A DNA stretch of 64,000 nucleotides from contig NZ_SMGD01000011.1 of assembly GCF_004339545.1 (NCBI RefSeq), positions 434,001 through 498,000 on the forward strand. Direction: 5' to 3'. This stretch comes from Celerinatantimonas diazotrophica. GTDB taxonomy: Bacteria > Pseudomonadota > Gammaproteobacteria > Enterobacterales > Celerinatantimonadaceae. The notes beneath the pieces were generated by a model. The model saw only the letters and a program-made list of their open reading frames with translations, was not told the origin of the DNA and did no database searches. The translations under genes were made by a program, and so were the position numbers. Positions 25,827-35,220 of the stretch are shown piece by piece. Numbering within the stretch: position 1 is the first letter of the stretch; every line of letters begins with the position of its first letter.

Positions 25827-26289
25827 TCTCTAACATTCTTTTAAAGCCATCGTACGCGAATTGACTTTCAGTCAAATCCCCATTTATGCTAGTCGCCTTA
25901 ATTTCATGAAGAACCTCTTGATATATTTCATCATTATCTGATGGCACAAACTTTATTGATTCAATAGTCGCATCAAACTTCAATAGATTTTCCAGTGCAG
26001 AATGCCGTATTTTAGGTACATCTAAAAAAGCAACTTCGATAGATTTTAGTATCACACCAACTTTCTCATCAGGAGTAAAGGGCCTACTAGTTTCATATTT
26101 TTGACGTTTCTTCTTTTCTGGTGCTGGCAATTGATCGGGAGGTACTAATTTAAAGAAGCTACTATCGGTATCAGCTTCCTGGGCCTTCATTGATATACCT
26201 TGAGAAAAAGTATCTTCAATCTCCTCAGCCATCCAAGATGTACCTGAGCTCTGCCTCAAGACATTTAAAAAATCTTCTATTTTTTCCAT
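25798..26289 (-). CDS. Unknown acidic protein (163 aa) downstream of hsdR
   Basis: I do not recognise it. The protein is acidic overall, begins with MEKIEDFLNVLRQSSGTSWM, has a Lys/Pro-rich linker in the middle (PAPEKKKRQKYETSRPFTPD) and a helical C-terminal half (EVAFLDVPKIRHSALENLLK). No cysteine or nucleotide motif is visible. It lies 49 bases after hsdR on the same strand and overlaps the following nuclease-like gene by 29 bases, which argues for a two-gene module such as effector plus partner. No clear ribosome site precedes the ATG. Confidence 0.6.
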   Translation of the reverse strand: MEKIEDFLNVLRQSSGTSWMAEEIEDTFSQGISMKAQEADTDSSFFKLVPPDQLPAPEKKKRQKYETSRPFTPDEKVGVILKSIEVAFLDVPKIRHSALENLLKFDATIESIKFVPSDNDEIYQEVLHEIKATSINGDLTESQFAYDGFKRMLENGDDDTERS

Positions 26290-26338
26290 CTATAACAACT
26301 CATTTCCATTAAAACAAAAATCTTCAATAAGGCTCTCA

Positions 26339-29300
26339 TCAACCACCAACCATACGCTGCGTACTATGCATCAACGCAGTCTCGAATGCTGTATCAGAAG
26401 CAAATAGCTTGTAAAACTCCATATCTTCTTTACGGCGGCGAAGCATGACTTCCTTCAGTATTTTTTTATACACCAACTCTCGGTTTACCGGGTCTGGATT
26501 ATTTTTGTATTTCGATTCAAAATCAGGGTGTTGACGGACACTCTCGGCAATTTTAATAAACTTGATACGTTGCTCTTCTGGCGTAGCACTCCACCCTTGG
26601 AACCAGCGCTCGTTAAAGGTACGGATGATTTCATCAAGCTCGTCAGTTTCAGAGTCCCCCCCATGAGCACTTCTAGGGTTAGGGTTTTGAGGATCAACCG
26701 GTGTTTCATCTGCACTCAACTTAATCGACTGATTAAGCTTAACTCGTTGTAACCCATATGAACTCAGGTCAACCGATTCCAAAAGCTTATCAAAAGCATC
26801 TGCATCTGGATCATCTACTTTCAGCTTAGGAATCAGAAATTTGAGGAACCAGAATAGTTTTTCCCATTCCACAATTTCATACGGCATAATTGACGCCATC
26901 TGACCGTAAATTTTTACAAACTGTTTGGCTTTAATTTTGAAATCAACTTGTTCTTCAGGCTCTAGACCAAGTTCTTCATCAAATCTAGCCACTGCAGTAT
27001 CAATGATAGGGCTTAAGGTTTGTGCATCCTCATTATTAAAATAACGAGTCACAAAATCTTCAACTTCATACCATTCATATACACCGACATCATCCATTTC
27101 ATCTTTCAGCTCATGCAGGACATTAATGTCGGTAGCCTGAGAGAGTGACGTTGCAGTATAAAAAGGATTGAATGATGCTTGAATATCCTCTGCTGAATTA
27201 AAGAAATCCAAAACAAACAAATCTTCGGTTTTCTTGCCCAACTTAGGTGCACTACGGTTGAGTCGGGATAATGCTTGAACACACAGAACACCTGCAAGTT
27301 TCTTGTCTACGTACATAGAGCAAAGCTTAGCTTGATCAAACCCTGTAAGGTACTTGTTTGCCACTACCAGTAAGCGATATTCATCCGTATCAAATTTGTC
27401 TTTCGTTTCCGTCTCTGCGAAGCCATTCATATCAGCTTCAGTGTATTCAATACCATCAACTGTTTTTGAGCCAGAAAAAGCAATCAGAACTTTGAAAGGA
27501 TTACCTGACTCTTCAAGAATACGGCGAATAGCTCTGTAATAGCGTATAGCAGTCTCGATGTTCTGAGTAACAACCATACCTTTACCTTTGCCTTTTAGCT
27601 TCTTAGCGTTAACGACAGAAGGTATAAAGTGCTCCAGCATGATTTCAGCTTTTGTATCGATCGTCTGTTGACTGCGCTCAACAAAAGCCCTCAGTTTCTT
27701 CTGAGCTTTCTTGGTATCAAACTCAGGGTTTTCAGCTATCGACTTTTCAATCTCGTAATAGCTTCTGTAAGTCGTATAGTTGGCTAGCACATCCAGAATG
27801 AAACCTTCTTCAATCGCCTGCTTCATCGAATAAAGGTGAAATGGTTTAAACGTGCCATCCGGTTGCTGCTGACCAAATTTCTCCAAGGTTGTATTTTTAG
27901 GTGTTGCAGTGAAAGCAAGATACGAGGCATTACCACGCATTTTGCGTGATTTCATCGCCTGTAGAATTTTATCTTGTGCGTCTTCTTCCGCTTCAACGTC
28001 TTGTTTACCCATTGCCCGGTTCATATTGTCATGCGCAGAGCCAGACTGAGAGCTATGTGCTTCATCAATGATCACCGCGAAACGTTTATCACTGAGATCT
28101 TCAATCCCATCGATAATAAAAGGGAATTTTTGAATAGTGGTGATAATTATTTTTTTACCACCCTCTAATGCGCGTTTAAGCTCGGAAGAGGTAAAAGCTG
28201 GCGCAATAATGTTTTTGACCTCGGAGAACTCTTTGATGTTATCTCTCAACTGTTTATCAAGTAAACGACGGTCCGTTACAACGATAACAGAGTCAAACAA
28301 TGGTTGTTCCATTCCCTTACCGCCAGAAACTTCATTAGTTTCCGGATAAGTTTCTATCAGTTGATATGCAGCCCAGGTGATAGAGTTTGATTTCCCAGAC
28401 CCTGCGGAATGTTGAATCAAGTATGTATGACCAACACCATAAGTGGAGGCATGAGCAATCAATTTACGTACAACATCAAGCTGATGGTAACGCGGGAAGA
28501 ATAAGATACGTTTCGCTAATGGAGTTTTGCTACCGCCGTCAAGACGCACAAAGTGTTGAATAATGTTAGCGATACTACTTTTGGTAAAGACTTCTTCCCA
28601 TAGATATGCCGTTCGATGACCGTTAGGGTTTGGCGGGTTCCCTTTACCATGGTTATAACCTTTATTGAAAGGTAAGAAGAAAGTATTTTTCCCAGCTAAT
28701 TTTGTGGTCATATACACTTCATCAGTATCGGCTGTCATATGGACCAGACAACGACCAAACGTCAGAAGTGGCTGAGTAGTATCTCTGTCTTCACGGTACT
28801 GTTTTTGACCATGGTAACGAGCTGTTTGTCCAGTCCACGCATTTTTCAACTCAAGAGTGACAATTGGAATACCGTTGATAAACAGCACCATATCTATTTC
28901 TTGCAGTGGATTGGCTAATGAGTAACGAAGCTGACGTGTACAACTGAAAATATTAGCTGCAAAATTTTGTTTTACCTTGTCACTGCTGCTCGCTAACGGT
29001 GCCGGATACATGAGGTTTAAATGGGCATCATCAACTTTCAGCCCCTTTTTAAGCAGATGCAACACTCCATGTTTTTTGATCAGGCGGTCGTAACGCTCTA
29101 AAATCTTACGTTGCCAATCACCCGGATTGTTCTTCTTCAATTTAGCCAGTTCTTGTTCCTGAGAGTCTTCAAGAAACTGCCAAAAGAAACGCTCATCCAG
29201 TGCATACTGCATATTGAAATCAGAAGGGAAACCAGATAGATAACCGCAATGTTGCATACCATAAGGCGTAACAGGATTATCAGAAATCCCTATCGGTTGA

Positions 29301-29374
29301 TCTTCAAGACAATGGCCAGTGAGTGCTTTTTCAATACTAGCCTCTAACGCCTGCTCGTTAGTATTACTGACCAT
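26339..29374 (-). CDS. hsdR: Type I restriction enzyme R subunit (HsdR)
   Basis: This is the motor and nuclease subunit of a type I restriction enzyme, which translocates and cuts unmodified DNA with HsdM and HsdS. The N-terminal PD-(D/E)XK nuclease is visible as EIDMVLFINGIPIVTLELKN (about residues 160-177). The SF2 motor has Walker A HSAGSGKSN (about 322), DEAH in VIIDEAHSSQSG (about 435), TATPKNT and the QALSRLNRSAPKLGK helicase motif. AAGGAG precedes the ATG. At 1011 residues it is full length. Its start overlaps the GmrSD-like gene by 11 bases. It is unusual that three non-hsd genes separate it from hsdS. Confidence 0.93.
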   Translation of the reverse strand: MVSNTNEQALEASIEKALTGHCLEDQPIGISDNPVTPYGMQHCGYLSGFPSDFNMQYALDERFFWQFLEDSQEQELAKLKKNNPGDWQRKILERYDRLIKKHGVLHLLKKGLKVDDAHLNLMYPAPLASSSDKVKQNFAANIFSCTRQLRYSLANPLQEIDMVLFINGIPIVTLELKNAWTGQTARYHGQKQYREDRDTTQPLLTFGRCLVHMTADTDEVYMTTKLAGKNTFFLPFNKGYNHGKGNPPNPNGHRTAYLWEEVFTKSSIANIIQHFVRLDGGSKTPLAKRILFFPRYHQLDVVRKLIAHASTYGVGHTYLIQHSAGSGKSNSITWAAYQLIETYPETNEVSGGKGMEQPLFDSVIVVTDRRLLDKQLRDNIKEFSEVKNIIAPAFTSSELKRALEGGKKIIITTIQKFPFIIDGIEDLSDKRFAVIIDEAHSSQSGSAHDNMNRAMGKQDVEAEEDAQDKILQAMKSRKMRGNASYLAFTATPKNTTLEKFGQQQPDGTFKPFHLYSMKQAIEEGFILDVLANYTTYRSYYEIEKSIAENPEFDTKKAQKKLRAFVERSQQTIDTKAEIMLEHFIPSVVNAKKLKGKGKGMVVTQNIETAIRYYRAIRRILEESGNPFKVLIAFSGSKTVDGIEYTEADMNGFAETETKDKFDTDEYRLLVVANKYLTGFDQAKLCSMYVDKKLAGVLCVQALSRLNRSAPKLGKKTEDLFVLDFFNSAEDIQASFNPFYTATSLSQATDINVLHELKDEMDDVGVYEWYEVEDFVTRYFNNEDAQTLSPIIDTAVARFDEELGLEPEEQVDFKIKAKQFVKIYGQMASIMPYEIVEWEKLFWFLKFLIPKLKVDDPDADAFDKLLESVDLSSYGLQRVKLNQSIKLSADETPVDPQNPNPRSAHGGDSETDELDEIIRTFNERWFQGWSATPEEQRIKFIKIAESVRQHPDFESKYKNNPDPVNRELVYKKILKEVMLRRRKEDMEFYKLFASDTAFETALMHSTQRMVGG

Positions 29375-31337
29375 TGATTACTCCTTGTGTGTAATGTTTT
29401 TCCAACAATGCCAACATGTTCTGTTGATGTTTTTCTATTTCGTTGGCAGACCATTGGTTATCTGATTGCATGTATGTTTCAAAAATATCTTTCAGCTTCA
29501 ACGCGTTATAACGTGGCTTAGAATCGAAATCCGCTTTTTTCTTTGCTACCGTTTGGTTGCTATATGAAGAGTTTTCTCCCGGGCTTAGAAGCACTAAATT
29601 ACCAAAAGCATTTAATGGGCTCTTTTCAAGCTCGTGATGGTACTCTTCATTTTGAGGATGAACGTGCTCAACCGAGTTTTTCGAAGTGATCCGATAACGT
29701 TTTAGCTTTTCATCATTGGCTTTATCACCGTTTTTCCAAAGCAAGTATTCCAGCTTCTGAAACCAATAATGTTCAAATCGAGTTCCCAAAGAATTTTTAA
29801 GATATGTGGCTTGTTCTTCCCAGGGAATTGTTTGTGGCGATATTCCTGATGCAAGTTTAAAACTGGCTTCTTTTTGCGTTTCACTGGTACTGGTACTGGT
29901 ACTGGTAAGCGACATTTGATTATCGATGCATTCCAGTAGTGCAACCACGTCTTCATCTTTCGCTTTCGGCTCCGCAACCAATCGACTTAGAAATGCGGTT
30001 AACCAATACTGGGCTGAGCGATCACCGGTAAAGTTACGTACAGCTTGCAATTGTGCCAGTAAACCAAGTTCTTTGGCTTTACGGTTGATATAGGCTTTAT
30101 TCTTACTGATCGAGGTTAAACGTAACTGAGCATCTTCTCTGTCATCATGCTCGACCCATTTTACAACCCAGGTATCGAACTGATAACGAACCTGCCATAA
30201 CAACTCTATAAACGATTTAATGGTTCGCTCATCTTGTTGTAGTAGCCCTTCAAAACACAACATCAGATTGCTAGCACGGATACGAGGGACAAGATCATCC
30301 CACGATTTCTGGGTACTAAAAATTCTGAGCGTATGAATCAACAGCAATTCAAAACTGATAATTGAACGGCAATAAACAGTCTCATCATCAAAATCATCGC
30401 TTTGATTTTCATGTTGTTCAGGTTCAACATCTAAGTCCAACGCTCCTGATGCGATTTCTGCAATTGACTTACCAACTCGTTGAACACTATTACTAGAACT
30501 GACTAGAGGAAATCTCTCTGCCTGATAATCGGCAAGATCTGCATACTCCAGTTTTTGCCAGTCGGCACTTTTGAATATCTGTCTGAGATTGCGCTCAAAA
30601 TAGTTATCGGTATGTTCGCAAGCTTGCCAAATACTGCTGTATATAGCCTTGTCAGTTGGAGTTTTAATGTGTTTGAACAGTTTAGCCTTCAATAAATCGA
30701 CTGGTTCTAGCTGTATACCACCTGTATTTAAGCTCGAAAACAAGTGATTAAGATCCATGGATGCTGGAACAATATTGTTTACCCACTGTACTTGGCTAAA
30801 TATGTAGTCAGCAAAGCCATAGATATCGAAGTCTGATTGTTTTGCCAACTTATCGACTTGCTGTCTCAGAATCGTAAGGTTAGCTTCCAGATGCACTAAA
30901 TACTCATCCTTACGAATATCTTCTTCACCGGGTTTCGTAATTTTGTCCAGTCCCGCGTAGCTGCCAAGCAAGTTACGCACTGACTCTCTGATTTCGAACG
31001 TTAACCTTGGATTTTCACCTTTGATACTCACATGAGCCAGCTGAGTCTCAATCCCTACTGCCCTGAAGGCAAGTGATAACAACATCAATGTTGTGGTTCT
31101 TTGCTGCCCATCGATCAGTTCATATTCGCTTTTATCGCCATTTAACGCACTCAAGACACTGCCAATAAAGTAATGGGGCTCTTTCGCTAAATAAGCATCG
31201 CGAATGTCGTCAAATAACTTAATCACTTCTTCTTCACGCCAGACATAAGGACGCTGGTAGCAAGGAATAACGAAGCCCAAATCTTTTGTCGCGATGGTTT
31301 GTAATGAAAGCAGCTCTGTTTCAACCTTTGAACTCAT
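29364..31337 (-). CDS. GmrSD-like DUF262-DUF1524 restriction protein
   Basis: This is a fusion of a DUF262 (ParB/sulfiredoxin-like NTPase) domain and a DUF1524 HNH-type nuclease, as in GmrSD-type type IV enzymes that cut modified DNA. The N-terminus has IPCYQRPYVW (about residues 24-33) and ELIDGQQRTTTLMLL; the C-terminus has SVEHVHPQNEEYHHELEKS, NAFGNLVLLSPGENSSYSNQ and AKKKADF, including the H, N and H/K positions of the HNH box. A short Thr-Ser repeat (STSTSTS) encoded by a hexanucleotide repeat sits between the domains. GGAGG precedes the ATG, which overlaps the upstream DUF262 gene by four bases. Both catalytic halves look intact. Confidence 0.85.
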   Translation of the reverse strand: MSSKVETELLSLQTIATKDLGFVIPCYQRPYVWREEEVIKLFDDIRDAYLAKEPHYFIGSVLSALNGDKSEYELIDGQQRTTTLMLLSLAFRAVGIETQLAHVSIKGENPRLTFEIRESVRNLLGSYAGLDKITKPGEEDIRKDEYLVHLEANLTILRQQVDKLAKQSDFDIYGFADYIFSQVQWVNNIVPASMDLNHLFSSLNTGGIQLEPVDLLKAKLFKHIKTPTDKAIYSSIWQACEHTDNYFERNLRQIFKSADWQKLEYADLADYQAERFPLVSSSNSVQRVGKSIAEIASGALDLDVEPEQHENQSDDFDDETVYCRSIISFELLLIHTLRIFSTQKSWDDLVPRIRASNLMLCFEGLLQQDERTIKSFIELLWQVRYQFDTWVVKWVEHDDREDAQLRLTSISKNKAYINRKAKELGLLAQLQAVRNFTGDRSAQYWLTAFLSRLVAEPKAKDEDVVALLECIDNQMSLTSTSTSTSETQKEASFKLASGISPQTIPWEEQATYLKNSLGTRFEHYWFQKLEYLLWKNGDKANDEKLKRYRITSKNSVEHVHPQNEEYHHELEKSPLNAFGNLVLLSPGENSSYSNQTVAKKKADFDSKPRYNALKLKDIFETYMQSDNQWSANEIEKHQQNMLALLEKHYTQGVINGQ

Positions 31338-32710
31338 GCCGCCTCCGTCATTTCAGTGATATTACGGGTTAATAAGTTAGCAAATGAAGACGCATACTGT
31401 TCTGGTGACAACCTCAGCTGGAAATGCTTAGTCACTTCTGCAATAAAGCGTTTTTTAACACTATTGGTATCTGATTCTAAATTGCTAGGATCGACGACCA
31501 AATCAAACGCATCAAAAAAGGCAAAGCACTGCTTAGGTGTATAGCTCAAAGCAATCCAGTCCAAAACGGGATAGTCCTTAACAAAACTTGAAATCGAGTT
31601 TTCTCTTACCGCTTTCTGATTACTCACTCTGCGGGAGTATACGACTCTGAATAATTTTTTCGCTGCCAACTCTAACTGATATTCTTCAAACTGGCTGATG
31701 TACATCATCAGGCACGCTTCATAGAGACCTTGTAAATAGCCACAGCCTTCTAACCCTTTAAGCCAGCAAATAAAGCGGTTGTAACCTTCTTGATGGGGCA
31801 ACGTCGGATTAACCCAGTATTGCTGATATAGGTTTTGAAAATACGCCAAGTAACGAATAGTGTTGATACCCGCATTAAGCGGCTGTCTGACTTCGTATCC
31901 CTGTTGTGCGGCTTGTTGGACAACGTCGCCACCAATCCCTGTTAACCGCAGTACTTGACCATAAGCAATGTCATCACCTTCGGTAGTTTGTTCTCCAAGT
32001 TCAGCAACAATTTGATCCCTTACCACTTTGGTTTGCTGATGTGGTGCGAGTTCTCTCATATTCAGCTGTTGCCAATAACGTCCTTTTAAAAGGGATTTGA
32101 CTGAGTTGTCTAATTTACCCAACCCTTCCCATTGGAGCGCAAATCTTGATTGATGAACCTTAGGAACGGCTCTTAAGTGATGAGCTTTGATAATATCGGG
32201 ACCACCAAGTCTTACACCGCCAGTGTTTTGCGTTTCAAAAAAGCGGTACGCATCATCCTCTGATTCAGTGACCACCAATGAAAACTGAATACGCTCAAAA
32301 TTGATAAGCTTCGCCCACTTGGATTTGCGATCTGCTAACCAATCAAGATTTGTCTTAATTTGTTGTTGGCTAAGGGGAGATTCAAAACGTAGGTCAAGCA
32401 ATTGGTGCTGTTGAGAGAGAAAACTGAATAGAGCTAATGTAGTAATACGCTGTTGACCATCAATGATTTTCAGTTGCTGTTCATCGTGATGAAGAATTAG
32501 GCTACCCAAATAATACGGTAGCTCATTATGCTTATGAAAATGCTCTCTTAAATCTTCTAACAAACTAGCAATTTGCTGACTTTCCCAGCAATAAGGTCGC
32601 TGGTATTCAGGGATAACTAACACTCCAGTAAGTAGCTTGCCATTACTCGCCTGTATTTCTTGACCTTCAAAAAGTTGTTGTGCTGAACAAGTTGCGACAC
32701 TTACCATCAT
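31334..32710 (-). CDS. DUF262 protein without a recognisable nuclease domain
   Basis: This is a second DUF262 protein: VIPEYQRPYCWESQQIASLL, LGSLILH, and LKIIDGQQRITTLALFSFL give the NTP-binding signature, and FFETQNTGGVRLGGPDIIKAH matches the family's conserved N-T-G stretch. At 458 residues it is shorter than its neighbour, and I see no DUF1524 HNH motif in the C-terminal half. It may be a regulatory or DNA-sensing partner of the full GmrSD-like protein. AAGG lies seven bases before the ATG. It overlaps the genes on both sides by four bases. Confidence 0.82.
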   Translation of the reverse strand: MMVSVATCSAQQLFEGQEIQASNGKLLTGVLVIPEYQRPYCWESQQIASLLEDLREHFHKHNELPYYLGSLILHHDEQQLKIIDGQQRITTLALFSFLSQQHQLLDLRFESPLSQQQIKTNLDWLADRKSKWAKLINFERIQFSLVVTESEDDAYRFFETQNTGGVRLGGPDIIKAHHLRAVPKVHQSRFALQWEGLGKLDNSVKSLLKGRYWQQLNMRELAPHQQTKVVRDQIVAELGEQTTEGDDIAYGQVLRLTGIGGDVVQQAAQQGYEVRQPLNAGINTIRYLAYFQNLYQQYWVNPTLPHQEGYNRFICWLKGLEGCGYLQGLYEACLMMYISQFEEYQLELAAKKLFRVVYSRRVSNQKAVRENSISSFVKDYPVLDWIALSYTPKQCFAFFDAFDLVVDPSNLESDTNSVKKRFIAEVTKHFQLRLSPEQYASSFANLLTRNITEMTEAA

Positions 32711-33870
32711 TTCACATCCTTATGTTTCAATCTTTCAGCAGCTTGCAGAAGTGATGCCTTAAGTGCCTTTTCCAGTTTAACCATATGCTCAAGATGCCAG
32801 GTAGTATGATCATGCCAAATGTCTTTGTTAAAGCCTTCCACTTTACTGGAGAACTGGATTCGAGATTGTTTCTTGTCATCTAGACGAAGCCACTCAAGAG
32901 GTTCTCCAAATGCAGAATCAATCTGCTCTTTTTGTTCGAACAATTGATCAAATAACCATTTGTTTTCTTCACCGTTGCTACGACTTAACCACAACTCAAC
33001 ACGAAGTTCCTTTTGATTAAAAATCAGGCTGAACGGGCAACCGGTTACACCGGAACCAGCGCATAGCCAGTGATCTTTGGTTGTGCTGATATTGTCATAC
33101 AGGTTGCAATCGCTCTTTTGAAACACTTCTAAAGCCTGTTCCCAATATTCTCGCCTCACCGAGTGACGATTTTTAAGAACAACTTCTGTGGTTTTTTCTT
33201 CCGCTTCTTTGGCATTAATGCCAATCATCAGCTCTTTAGCTTCTGGGGTAGGAATAATCTGATCGATATTGATAAGAAGCTGCTCATCAAGGGCATAAGG
33301 GGTGACTTTAAAGCACTGGATACTGAGCCCTTGACCGAGTAGCCACAACGCGGTACTGGTCACTTCTTTACGGAAATTGGCGGCCACTAACATCAGGCGC
33401 TGGCTGTTACCCAAGTTGAGTTTGATTTCATCCAAATCAGGTGCATCTAAGAATTCACAGATGCGCTGCACTGCGTTTTGTGGCTGGTTTAATAAATCAC
33501 GTTCACCTTGCAGCGGTTCATAGCGGTCCAAATACTGCTGGTAAATATCAACAATCTGCCCCTTAGTCAGGCTGGCACAGTAAGAAGCGTACTTAAGTGC
33601 CTGCCAAACCACATCACGACCGGAATCATCGAGTTTGTTCTCGATAATGACCAGGTTGCCATCTTTATCTAGCGCCAATAAATCAAGGCGTTCACGGGTA
33701 TCATCAAAGCCATCGAACTCTTTTTGAATAATCAGGAGTTCTTCCCCTAATGCATACGGCTGATAAGCTAACCATTCCTGAAGATGTTTTCTCTCAGTAA
33801 AGCCCAGATCACTAAACTTCTTAGTTTTTACCGGACTGATTCGATTAGTTTGATGATTAACCGTAAACAT
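32707..33870 (-). CDS. DUF4268 protein with PD-(D/E)XK nuclease-like N-terminus
   Basis: The N-terminal part has an archetypal nuclease core: TRERLDLLALDKDGNLVIIE followed by NKLDDSGRDVVWQALKYAS, giving D...E-x-K as in NucS- and Mrr-like enzymes. The C-terminal 140 residues fit DUF4268 (REYWEQALEVFQKSDCNLYD, VELWLSRSNGEENKWLFDQL and the HTTWHLEHMVKLEKAL tail). Proteins of this make-up are frequent beside type I systems. AGGAGG precedes the ATG closely. The gene lies 11 bases after hsdS, so it belongs to the operon. Its biochemical role is unproven. Confidence 0.8.
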   Translation of the reverse strand: MFTVNHQTNRISPVKTKKFSDLGFTERKHLQEWLAYQPYALGEELLIIQKEFDGFDDTRERLDLLALDKDGNLVIIENKLDDSGRDVVWQALKYASYCASLTKGQIVDIYQQYLDRYEPLQGERDLLNQPQNAVQRICEFLDAPDLDEIKLNLGNSQRLMLVAANFRKEVTSTALWLLGQGLSIQCFKVTPYALDEQLLINIDQIIPTPEAKELMIGINAKEAEEKTTEVVLKNRHSVRREYWEQALEVFQKSDCNLYDNISTTKDHWLCAGSGVTGCPFSLIFNQKELRVELWLSRSNGEENKWLFDQLFEQKEQIDSAFGEPLEWLRLDDKKQSRIQFSSKVEGFNKDIWHDHTTWHLEHMVKLEKALKASLLQAAERLKHKDVK

Positions 33871-33881
33871 AACGCCTCCTA

Positions 33882-35219
33882 TTAGCCTTCTACCATTTCA
33901 GGCGTTATTTTGATTTTTCCTGTGACAGCACTGTTGATTAAAGACGTTTTGTATTCTTTTAGTTTTTCAATTTGATTATTAGTAGATTGTATTACCGAAT
34001 CAATTTGCTCAAATGTTTCGTTGACTGAGGCAACAATTCTAGTTTGTTCTGTGATATCAGGTATTGCTGTAGGGAAGTTCTGTACAAATGAAGATGGGAC
34101 CCTCTTTTGTCCGGCAGAACCTGTCATCATTGCTTCTCCTGCAACTAAAAACAGTGGAGAACTCACTATTAAATAGAGAAAGCTGCCAAGAATACGCTGC
34201 GTACATCTAAGAACATGAAATTCTGTTGACCCATAGCCAAACGTGGTATCAAGCTGATTCAGCCACGCTGACTTCCCATTCTCAAAACATGGTGTGATTT
34301 TAGCGACAATCACATCATCTTGATTAAAAACTGTAAATCCTTGACTCACATCGCAAACAGGTAGAAAAGTGTCTTGGACTATTTGCCCATCAACTGAAAC
34401 CTTTTCCATAGCTAGAAATGTAACTAATTCTTTTGATTTTTTATTTTGTACTTGCACACTTGGGCTCAAAATAGCCAGCCGTTTAAGTGGAACTACATCC
34501 CAATGTTCAGGAATCTGTCCGATCCAATCCACGCCGGAATCTTTCATTGGCACATTAGGATCAAGCCCTTGGGTTACCGCCTGCTGAATAATAATTTGCT
34601 TACGTTCTTTTAACAGACTAATTTGCTGTTCTTTAATGGCGATAGCTTCATCAATTTGAGCTGTTTTCTTGTCTAGAAAGTTAGCAATAGCAACTTGAAT
34701 GTCCTCTGGAAGGTCAAAAACAGGTAATCGTTTAAAATCCAAAAAACTAAGATTTTGTCTTAACCCACTACCGAACTTATAGAGAACTTTGGTAGTATCA
34801 AGCGCATGCAAATAATAGTGAATGAATTTTGCGTTAAAGCCTGGTTTAATATTGAGATTCAAGTAGGCACTGGTAATTATTCCTTTATTCTTTGCTAAGC
34901 CTGTACGTAGACTAACTTGATCATTTTGCAAATCAGTGCATCGAATAATAATATCGCCAGGTTCAACTAATTGATATGTTTCGAAGGATTCAGGAACTAA
35001 CCCCACCAATTTTTCTTCTGGCTTTATAACAATGTTTCCATAGCTAAGAGATAATACAGTACTTTCTTTCATCCCTTTGTTATTTCGCTTGTTTTCAGAA
35101 AATGCGACAAGACCAGGTTTTATATTCCAATCAGTTGGAATATTCCCAAGCCAATCAACTCCAGAATCCTTATAAGATTCATATTCTGGCATTGCTATAA
35201 TACTTTCCATACGAATCAC
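33882..35219 (-). CDS. hsdS: Type I restriction enzyme specificity subunit (HsdS)
   Basis: This is the DNA-recognition subunit. Two target-recognition domains are each introduced by the same box: KDSGVDWLGNIPTDWN near the N-terminus and KDSGVDWIGQIPEHWD in the middle, with helical spacers (KTAQIDEAIAIKEQQISLLK and TNNQIEKLKEYKTSLIN) between and after. The frame begins at a GTG (35219) one base after the hsdM stop; an ATG at 35210 with AAGG eight bases before is an equally good start. The length of 445 is normal. The recognised sequence cannot be read from the protein. Confidence 0.92.
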   Translation of the reverse strand: MIRMESIIAMPEYESYKDSGVDWLGNIPTDWNIKPGLVAFSENKRNNKGMKESTVLSLSYGNIVIKPEEKLVGLVPESFETYQLVEPGDIIIRCTDLQNDQVSLRTGLAKNKGIITSAYLNLNIKPGFNAKFIHYYLHALDTTKVLYKFGSGLRQNLSFLDFKRLPVFDLPEDIQVAIANFLDKKTAQIDEAIAIKEQQISLLKERKQIIIQQAVTQGLDPNVPMKDSGVDWIGQIPEHWDVVPLKRLAILSPSVQVQNKKSKELVTFLAMEKVSVDGQIVQDTFLPVCDVSQGFTVFNQDDVIVAKITPCFENGKSAWLNQLDTTFGYGSTEFHVLRCTQRILGSFLYLIVSSPLFLVAGEAMMTGSAGQKRVPSSFVQNFPTAIPDITEQTRIVASVNETFEQIDSVIQSTNNQIEKLKEYKTSLINSAVTGKIKITPEMVEG

Positions 35220-35220
35220 C

